Positions 59,401 to 64,000 of a DNA stretch of 64,000 nucleotides are shown here, piece after piece. The first letter of the stretch is position 1. Each line of letters opens with the position of its first letter. Source of the DNA: Halobacteria archaeon AArc-dxtr1. GTDB taxonomy: Archaea > Halobacteriota > Halobacteria > Halobacteriales > Natrialbaceae. Both the position numbers and the translations under genes were made by a program. The stretch is taken from contig JAOPJY010000001.1 of NCBI GenBank assembly GCA_025517425.1, forward strand, positions 248,001 through 312,000, written 5' to 3'. The notes below the pieces were generated by a model. That model was not told the origin of the DNA and searched no databases. It saw nothing but the letters and a program-made list of their open reading frames with translations.

Positions 59401-60879
59401 AACGTCTTGGTCGTCCGGCTCTCCGTCGGGCTTCCAGGCAGTCTCGCGCAGTGCCGACTCGATCTCGTCGGGCCCTACCACCCGGTCGGTCGCCGACTGC
59501 ATGAGTGCAACCGTGCCGGCGACGTGAGGTGCGGCCATGCTCGTTCCGGTCTTTGTATCGTACCCACTGGGAACTGCGCTGTGAACGCTGACACCCGGTG
59601 CGGCGACTGTCGGCGTGACGTACTCGTCGGGCCAGTGGTCTGGAACGTCCGATCCCCACGCGGATTCGGTGGTAATGATGGTGCCGCCCGAGTCCTCCCA
59701 AATGTCGCCGCTGGTCGTCGTCGCCCCGACGCTTATCGTGTCGTAGACATTCCCCGGCGAGCCGGTACAGCCCTCGCCGTCGTTTCCGATCGAGCCGATT
59801 ACCACCGTTCCAGCCTCGCGGGCGTTCTGGATGGGGGCGATGCTCCCCTGTGCATACGTCTGGCAGGAGGTTCCGAGACTCATCGCGATCACGTCGACGT
59901 CGGCTTCGATCGCCCACTCCATCCCAGCATACACAGCACTCATCGACCCGCTTTCTTCGCCCAGTACTTTTCCGTGCCGGAGCTTGGTCTCCGGTGCGAC
60001 GCCAATCGCCGTCCCACTCGCGTCACCGCCGGCAACCGTACCGCTGACGTGCGTACCGTGGTCGCCAGCGTCGTACGGTGTCGACGCTTCGATCTGTTCT
60101 CCGTCGTCGTTGAACTCCGCCCATCCGCCGGGGTACGTCGGATCGTCCGGATCGTCGGTGTAGAGGTCGATATCCGAGTGGGACGGATCGACGCCGGTAT
60201 CGAGGACCGCAATCGAGGTGCCCGCTCCGCGCGTGTCGAAGGTCTCCCAGACGTCCGGTGCGTTGATCGCCGCGAGATCGTTCGTGACGTGACTCTGCGT
60301 GCCGAGATTCGGCCCGCCGGAAGTTGGTGTTGGCCCGGTTCCGCCCCTGTCGGAGGAGGCTGGCTGGCTGGCAGTTGCGCTCGCTGGCACCGTTTCGTAG
60401 TTTTCGGTCAGCGCAACCACGCCGTCGACGGCCGCAAGCGCAGAGAGCGACGTCACGTCGCGATCGACGGTGACGAGCGCAGCGTTCGCAATCCAGAAGC
60501 TTCGGTGGTGACTCACACCGTCGGTCGCCTCGGCGTAGCGTTCGAGGGCGCTCTGTTCCGTGGCGGCGTGGGCCTGTAGCGTGCGCGTCGCGTCGGCGCT
60601 CGTCATTAGCATCTGGCTGTCGGCCTCCGCGAACCGGACCAGCACATCTATCTCTCCGCTTCCGTTCTCGAGCGCTGGTTCGATCGTCGCCGAGCTGTCC
60701 TCGCTGGGCTCCACACGTTCGTCGATGGCAGCGAGTTCCGTGGTCGATTCTACTCCGGCGCCCACATCGAGTTCGGCGCTTCCTGTTGCTCCGAGCCCGG
60801 TCGGTGCGAGGAGTGCTGTGGCGAGAACGATCGCCAGCACGAGCACCCACCACCGCCGACCGGTCGGCGAAGACGACAT
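56431..60879 (-). CDS. Subtilisin-like (S8) serine protease with alternating repeat domains and PGF-CTERM-like anchor
   Basis: 1482 residues from ATG 60879. A signal peptide (residues ~8-30) and a propeptide-like region with coiled sequence precede the peptidase: Asp227 in AVLDTGVD, His274 in DHGTHVSG, Ser447 in GTSMAAPHVAGT. The C-terminal ~900 residues are one leading CarboxypepD_reg-like domain then five pairs of A (ELDVTDAHF type) and B (VTEAAIENATVAVER type) beta domains. The end, AIPGFGVGAAAVAVIAVGAG plus AARR, resembles the PGF-CTERM signal processed by archaeosortase. Start 60879 is preferred to 60900 because it begins the signal peptide. Confidence 0.88.
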   Translation of the reverse strand: MSSSPTGRRWWVLVLAIVLATALLAPTGLGATGSAELDVGAGVESTTELAAIDERVEPSEDSSATIEPALENGSGEIDVLVRFAEADSQMLMTSADATRTLQAHAATEQSALERYAEATDGVSHHRSFWIANAALVTVDRDVTSLSALAAVDGVVALTENYETVPASATASQPASSDRGGTGPTPTSGGPNLGTQSHVTNDLAAINAPDVWETFDTRGAGTSIAVLDTGVDPSHSDIDLYTDDPDDPTYPGGWAEFNDDGEQIEASTPYDAGDHGTHVSGTVAGGDASGTAIGVAPETKLRHGKVLGEESGSMSAVYAGMEWAIEADVDVIAMSLGTSCQTYAQGSIAPIQNAREAGTVVIGSIGNDGEGCTGSPGNVYDTISVGATTTSGDIWEDSGGTIITTESAWGSDVPDHWPDEYVTPTVAAPGVSVHSAVPSGYDTKTGTSMAAPHVAGTVALMQSATDRVVGPDEIESALRETAWKPDGEPDDQDVRYGDGVIDAHAAVDDVATTATLTGTVTDDVTGAPISSATVTVDDREVTTASDGTYEVEGIDGGDEYAVTIEADGYESSDEDRFIDDGETTVHDVSLAGDAAIELDVTDAHFGDQIADAAVEAEATAGERYPGTYDGDGTYTIPDVPGIDRYDVTIAAAGYQDVYPQLIVTEPGTVTEHVSMTGSGSIQVSVSDAVTEAGIEDATVAVEREDGATFEAPDETDSGGDLAVAVPGAEAAYDLSIDADGYHDAEPVSVTTSAEGDGSTAVELTGDGAVELDVTDAHFGDDISDATIEVSGEHGTYEGAYEGDGTYRIEAVPSVGGYDLTASAAGYDDGTTELDVTDAGTTVADPIALSGDATVEISAADAVTEAAIENATVAVEREDGATFEAHEETDSNGDLAVAVPGTEQAYAISVAADGYDPAEETKTIGPGDTVAHDVALAGDAAIELDVTDAHFADGIADADVTLSGSQGSYEGIHHEDGTYVIDNVPSLGNYDLTASADGYLDETVSVDVTDAGTTAADSVALSGDAAFEVDAADSVTEAAIENATVAVERADGATFEAPGEADADGMLSVTVPGTGEAYDVETAATGYEAETDATPSLGSGDEESIAIDLSGDAAVELDVTDAHFEDAITDVTVEASGERGTYPGSETDDGTLVVEALPSESAYELTAAADGYESEAVELTVADPGTTTADPIALSGAAAVEIAAADTVTETAIEAATITVERADGATFEAPGETDASGELDVIVSGAASAYDVSVGADGYETTTETAPVGEATDVTLAGDAAIELDVTDSHFTDAITDATVEGSGDQGTYEGTHDSDGTYRIDAVPSGGNYDLTVSAAGYDEESVAVDVTNPATTTAESVSLAGDATVEVVVASDGNEPVADATVTVERPDGSAFTVGDGTDADGEVTVTVPGTGDSYTLSAMAEGYEDGEVATDPVESGAVESITVTVASTESAIPGFGVGAAAVAVIAVGAGLAARRITTCP
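56700..59200 (-). repeat. Five alternating A/B beta-domain repeats in the S8 protease gene
   Basis: Five A units (for example AIELDVTDAHFGDQIADAAV, each about 85-90 residues) alternate with five B units (for example VEISAADAVTEAAIENATV). Repeats are similar in DNA as well as protein. Boundaries given are approximate. Confidence 0.7.
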
Positions 60880-61060
60880 TATCTGGAAGAATAAACTCAT
60901 CCGGATAAAGATATTGGTCGATCTAGATCCGAAACTGGTCAGATCCTGGGAACTATCGATAGATTATATATATCTATAAGTCATACGTTCACTCTCGAAA
61001 ATCAATCGGTGGACGGTGACGTCTCAGCCGCCGACCGACGCATCGACGCGTTCGGCGGCC

Positions 61061-61759
61061 TCAGGCTCCGCCGGTTTCGCTACTGCTGAGGCCGGTTTCC
61101 GTGATCTGAAACGTCGCGGACTCGCCTGCGGGCTTCGATCGATGTTTCTCCAGAGTCGCCCGTCGGTTCCCTCCGCGGAACCGGTCGATTCGGAGTACCG
61201 TTCCAGTCCAGTGTTCTAACGTATTCCCGCCCAGTGCGCGGGTTCGGTCACCGTCCGGATCAGCGAACACCTGGTTCGTGAGCACGACCGCGAGATCGTG
61301 CTTTCGTGCCAGTGAGAGCAGGTGGGTTACCTGCCGGGTGACGCTTCGCAGCGCCTCGCCGTCGTCGCCACCCCCAGTCCGTTCGAGCCGGTAGAAGCCG
61401 GTCGCACTGTCCAACACGATCAGGTCCGCCTGGGGCGCGAACTCCGCGGCGTCCCGGACGGCCTCCTCTTGCTCGCCGAAGTCAAGTGCGTCCTCGATGA
61501 CAATTCGAGAGGCGACGGCCTCGACGTCCTCGACGCGAGCCGAAAGGAGTTGCTGAAAGCGGTCGACTGAGACACCCTCGGTATCGATGTACACCGCTGT
61601 CGCGCCCGCTGCTGCCGTTTCGACGGCTCCCGAGAGCGCGAGATTCGTCTTTCCCGCTGCCGGCGGACCGTACAGCTGCGTGACGGTCCCCCGTTCGAAT
61701 CCCCCCTCGAGTAGCTCGTCGATCGGGTCACACCCGGTCGGAATCCGCTCGTCGTTCAC
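61061..61759 (-). CDS. radB: DNA repair and recombination protein RadB
   Basis: 232 residues. Walker A GPPAAGKTNLAL, Walker B ADLIVLDSATGFYRLE, and VVLTNQVFADPDGD, GGNTLEHWTGTVLRIDR as in RadA/RadB. RadB lacks RadA's N-terminal HhH, consistent with the size. It is a recombination mediator acting with RadA. GTG 61759 (VNDERIPTGCDPIDELLEGG) is the natural start; an ATG at 61846 adds 29 atypical residues. Confidence 0.93.
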   Translation of the reverse strand: MNDERIPTGCDPIDELLEGGFERGTVTQLYGPPAAGKTNLALSGAVETAAAGATAVYIDTEGVSVDRFQQLLSARVEDVEAVASRIVIEDALDFGEQEEAVRDAAEFAPQADLIVLDSATGFYRLERTGGGDDGEALRSVTRQVTHLLSLARKHDLAVVLTNQVFADPDGDRTRALGGNTLEHWTGTVLRIDRFRGGNRRATLEKHRSKPAGESATFQITETGLSSSETGGA

Positions 61760-61907
61760 GATCGGAGTTAGAATGGGATCAGCAAAAAGCCCCCGGAACG
61801 GGCGGTGTCGCCACGTGGACTCGATACGCCGCCGGGCTGGCTCCACCGACGCGGGCCTGCCCGGATCGTCGCGTACGTTTATTCGGGTCGACCGCGAACG
61901 ACCAACC

Positions 61908-62657
61908 GTGATCGTCGTCGCTACGTCTGATTTCGAGGTCTACCACGGCGTCGTCTCCGAGCTTCGCGACCGCGGATCCGAGTTTACCACGGTTGAGCCC
62001 GACGACGAGATTCCCGATCGAACCGCAGTCGTCGTGACGGACGCCGACAACGCAGACCGATTCGGGGCCGTTCCGGCGATCGTGGCCGACCCCGACGCGC
62101 CACGGCGCGCGGTCGACCAGGCCCTGTCGACCGTCCGAGGCGGCGACGGGAGAACCGTCATCGGCGTCGATCCGGGTCGGAAGCCAGGGATTGCCGTGCT
62201 CGCAGGCGACACTGTCGTCGCCGCTTTTCAGGTCCCCCTCACCGACGCCGTCGACCGCATCGAGCGCGAGGTGGCGGAAGCGCCCGCCCCGATCGTCCGC
62301 ATCGGCGATGGGTCCCGTCTCGAGGGAGCGACGCTCGTCAACGACCTGCAGGATGTCCGGGTCGAACTCGTCGACGAGACCGGCACTACGCCCTACCTCG
62401 GAACCGGGGCACGCGGGATGGGCGACGTCCTCGCGGCGATCAACATCGCCCGTCTCGAGGGTGAGGAAGTCGACAGCCGCCAGATCGAACCCACGGAGGG
62501 CGAGTTGCGCGTCATCAAAGATCGCTCGAGAGAGCACAGCGACCAAAACCGTGAGATCGACGAGGTGCTGGCCAGGCGCGTCGCTGCGGGTGAGTTGACG
62601 ATCGAGGAGGCGCTGGCCGAACACCGCGACCCGGGCGAGGGGAGCCCCGACAGCTGA
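61908..62657 (+). CDS. RNase-H-fold (RuvC/YqgF-like) protein of unknown function
   Basis: 249 residues from GTG 61908. An N-terminal ~85 residues (VVATSDFEVYHGVVSELRDRG, TTVEPDDEIPDRTAVVV) precede an RNase-H-fold segment: VIGVDPGRKPGIAVLAGDTVV (first Asp of the fold), PIVRIGDGSRLEG and VELVDETGTTPYLGTGARGMGDVLAAINIAR (later acidic residues). The end, RVAAGELTIEEALAEHR, is a helical tail. It resembles DUF460/RuvC-like proteins, suggesting nucleic-acid hydrolysis, but catalysis is unproven. Divergent from radB. Confidence 0.72.
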   Translation: MIVVATSDFEVYHGVVSELRDRGSEFTTVEPDDEIPDRTAVVVTDADNADRFGAVPAIVADPDAPRRAVDQALSTVRGGDGRTVIGVDPGRKPGIAVLAGDTVVAAFQVPLTDAVDRIEREVAEAPAPIVRIGDGSRLEGATLVNDLQDVRVELVDETGTTPYLGTGARGMGDVLAAINIARLEGEEVDSRQIEPTEGELRVIKDRSREHSDQNREIDEVLARRVAAGELTIEEALAEHRDPGEGSPDS

Positions 62658-62711
62658 CGATTGGACCCGTGGTGTGGGTGGGTCGCCGTCGAGGTAGCCG
62701 GGCGGTCGAGA

Positions 62712-64000
62712 TTAGTCGTCCGTGCAGCTACAGAGCGTCCCGGCGTCGGCCTCGGCGATCTTGACCCCGTCGTAGAACAGGGACACCGGCTTGAGCGTCT
62801 TCTTGAAGTCGACGGTGAAGCCTCGCTTCGTCTCGGCAGGGACGGTGACCTTCCCACCCTCTTTGTTGTTTTTCACACTCCAGGAGAGCTTGAGTTTGTG
62901 CTCGGTCTCGTTGTACACCGCGTAGGTTACCGTCTTCCCACCATCAGTGTTCGTTTCAATTGAGACGGATTTCATCTGCACGCCGTCTTTGACGTCAGAT
63001 TTCTTCTTGTCGTCTTTGTCGTCTTTGTCGTCCTTGTCGTCTTTCTTCTCGTCTTTCGTGAACTGCTTGATCTCGCCGAAGAACGTTCCGTCGTTCGCTG
63101 TGACGACTGCACGGAACTCGTAGGTGCTACCTCGGTCGAGACCCGACACGGTCTCACTGAACGCACTCATCTCCGTGCGCTGTTGGGGCTCTGTTGCCTC
63201 CCACTCATCAGTGCCTTCCAGACGGTATTGGAAGAAGACGAACACCTCCTCGAAGTCGCCGAGCGTGGTGAGAGAGCCGTTGAGCGTCGCCGTGGACTTG
63301 TTGACGTCGGTCGGCTTTTTCGTTTTGACCTTCGGCTCTCGGGGGTCGTCGACCTCCTTAGTAAACGTCTGGATGGCACCCTCGAAGCGCTCGTCGTTTG
63401 CCTCAAGAATCGCGCGGAACTCGTACTCCGTGTCGTCGTCGAGGTCGTCGATCTCGGCGCTGAACGGCCCCGAGGCCGTGAGCGTCTGGGGCTCGGTCGG
63501 CAGCCACTCTTCGGCGCCGATTGCGCGGTACTCGAAGAAGACCGTCACCTCCTCGAAGTCCCCAAGTGAGGTGAGAAAGCCGTTGAGCGTCGCGCTCGAT
63601 TCGTTTACCTCCGTGGCAGGCCGGGTCTCGAAGTCAGGGTCTTCAGGTTCGGTTTTGATGAATCCGAACACGTCACCCGAGACGACGATCTCTTGGTCGT
63701 TACTCCCGCGTGCAACCGCGAAGAACTCGTACTCGGTGTCGAGATCCAGGTCGGTGAGGGTTTCGCTGAATGGGCCGGGTGCCCCCAGTGTCTGTGGCTC
63801 CGTTTCCTGGAACTCGTCGGTTCCGACCGCTCGCCAGCGGAAGAAGACCTCGACGGAGCCGAAGCCGCCGAGGTCGAGCAGGTTGCCCTGCAGCGTTGCG
63901 CTCCCCTCGTTGACTGCGGTCGCGTCGAGGGTGATGACGTCGAGAGCCGGCCGTTCGCCGTCGTCGTCGACGCAGGCTCCTTCACTGATGGTGAGAATTG
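62712..64000 (-). CDS. Surface protein with Fn3-like repeats, truncated by window edge
   Basis: The frame is open from base 64000 to the stop at 62712, so the N-terminus is missing. Three fibronectin-III-like units are visible, each with VNESSATLNG/VNKSTATLNG, LGDFEEVTVFFEYR, WLPTEPQTLTASGPFSAEI and L-D-x-x-T-x-YEFRAI. A Lys/Asp linker (DDKDDKDDKDDKK) connects to a C-terminal beta domain (KSVSIETNTDGGKTVTYAVYNETEHKL, TVPAETKRGFTVDFKK), ending with a CSCTDD dicysteine tail. The plan fits an extracellular adhesion or pilus-like protein. It converges with the RNase-H-fold gene. Confidence 0.75.
   Translation of the reverse strand, partial: ILTISEGACVDDDGERPALDVITLDATAVNEGSATLQGNLLDLGGFGSVEVFFRWRAVGTDEFQETEPQTLGAPGPFSETLTDLDLDTEYEFFAVARGSNDQEIVVSGDVFGFIKTEPEDPDFETRPATEVNESSATLNGFLTSLGDFEEVTVFFEYRAIGAEEWLPTEPQTLTASGPFSAEIDDLDDDTEYEFRAILEANDERFEGAIQTFTKEVDDPREPKVKTKKPTDVNKSTATLNGSLTTLGDFEEVFVFFQYRLEGTDEWEATEPQQRTEMSAFSETVSGLDRGSTYEFRAVVTANDGTFFGEIKQFTKDEKKDDKDDKDDKDDKKKSDVKDGVQMKSVSIETNTDGGKTVTYAVYNETEHKLKLSWSVKNNKEGGKVTVPAETKRGFTVDFKKTLKPVSLFYDGVKIAEADAGTLCSCTDD
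63000..63060 (-). repeat. Short Lys-Asp repeat coding segment
   Basis: A 9-bp unit (TTGTCGTCT/C) is repeated about four times and encodes the KDD-rich linker between the Fn3-like units and the C-terminal domain. Simple repeats of this kind may expand or contract in frame. Confidence 0.6.

Noticed and set aside
57964-60579. 871-codon plus-strand frame antisense to the S8 protease
   Set aside because: It mirrors the repeat-rich protease gene, is Arg/Val/Gly-rich unlike haloarchaeal proteins, and has no recognisable domain. The minus frame has a full catalytic triad.

Overview
The window is chromosomal DNA from a halophilic archaeon of the class Halobacteria. The evidence is high G+C, very acidic proteins (Asp/Glu-rich, Lys-poor), archaeal information-processing genes (Nop5, fibrillarin, transcription factor S, RadB, GAN/RecJ-like DHH nuclease), haloarchaea-restricted families (HalOD1, Bat-type HTH, PadR-like regulators, Tat lipoproteins, CPxC mini zinc fingers), an elongator tRNA-Met with a canonical bulge-helix-bulge intron, and short or absent 5' leaders behind TATA boxes. 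I cannot name the genus. No rRNA, CRISPR array or replication origin was seen.

Layout. 1-3.1 kb (minus): a truncated haloarchaeal conserved gene, a monothiol glutaredoxin, a split YeeE/YedE sulfur transporter and an AstE/AspA-like Zn hydrolase. 3.2-5.3 kb: DUF309 protein, tRNA-Leu(CAA) followed by a 22-bp duplicate of its 3' end (a probable att scar), PadR regulator, a small unknown and a HalOD1 protein. 5.3-12 kb: DUF63 membrane protein, the nop5-fibrillarin pair, glutamate-cysteine ligase, an M24-fold protein, heme A synthase and a DUF457 membrane protein. 12.3-25.5 kb: Bat-type HTH regulator, a Tat lipoprotein with beta-helix repeats, UDG-like protein, Y-family polymerase, an isoprenoid-synthase-like protein, creatininase-family protein, TrxR-like flavoprotein, TFS, beta-RFAP-synthase-like GHMP protein, IlvD, a mini zinc finger, a propeller lipoprotein, RibL and a JAMM protease. 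25.6-33.4 kb: DHH nuclease, membrane proteins, MutY, FMN reductase and a probable CTAG-specific N4-cytosine methyltransferase.

33.5-36.8 kb holds two tandem two-domain DUF1080 Tat lipoproteins. 37-41.3 kb carries tRNA-Val(GAC) and the trpDFEG operon. 41.9-46 kb has B12-dependent ribonucleotide reductase followed by an A+T-richer NUMOD3/PD-(D/E)XK endonuclease gene interrupted by one in-frame TGA. 46-50 kb holds zinc proteins, a coiled-coil protein, intron-containing tRNA-Met, an integrase fragment and photolyase. 50-56.4 kb has HalOD1, DUF457, DUF218, an acidic repeat protein, a BrkB-family protein, a CAP-domain protein, a one-repeat lycopene-cyclase-domain protein and a CBS protein with a possible HPF-like C-terminus. 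56.4-64 kb has a subtilase with five alternating A/B repeat pairs and a PGF-CTERM-like anchor, RadB, an RNase-H-fold protein and a truncated Fn3-like surface protein.

Most of this is ordinary core genome: tryptophan, branched-chain amino acid, FAD and heme biosynthesis, DNA repair, and rRNA modification. The accessory signals are the cell-surface proteins (DUF1080 pair, beta-helix lipoprotein, subtilase, Fn3 protein), the decayed homing endonuclease beside nrdJ, and two tRNA-associated scars of past integration.
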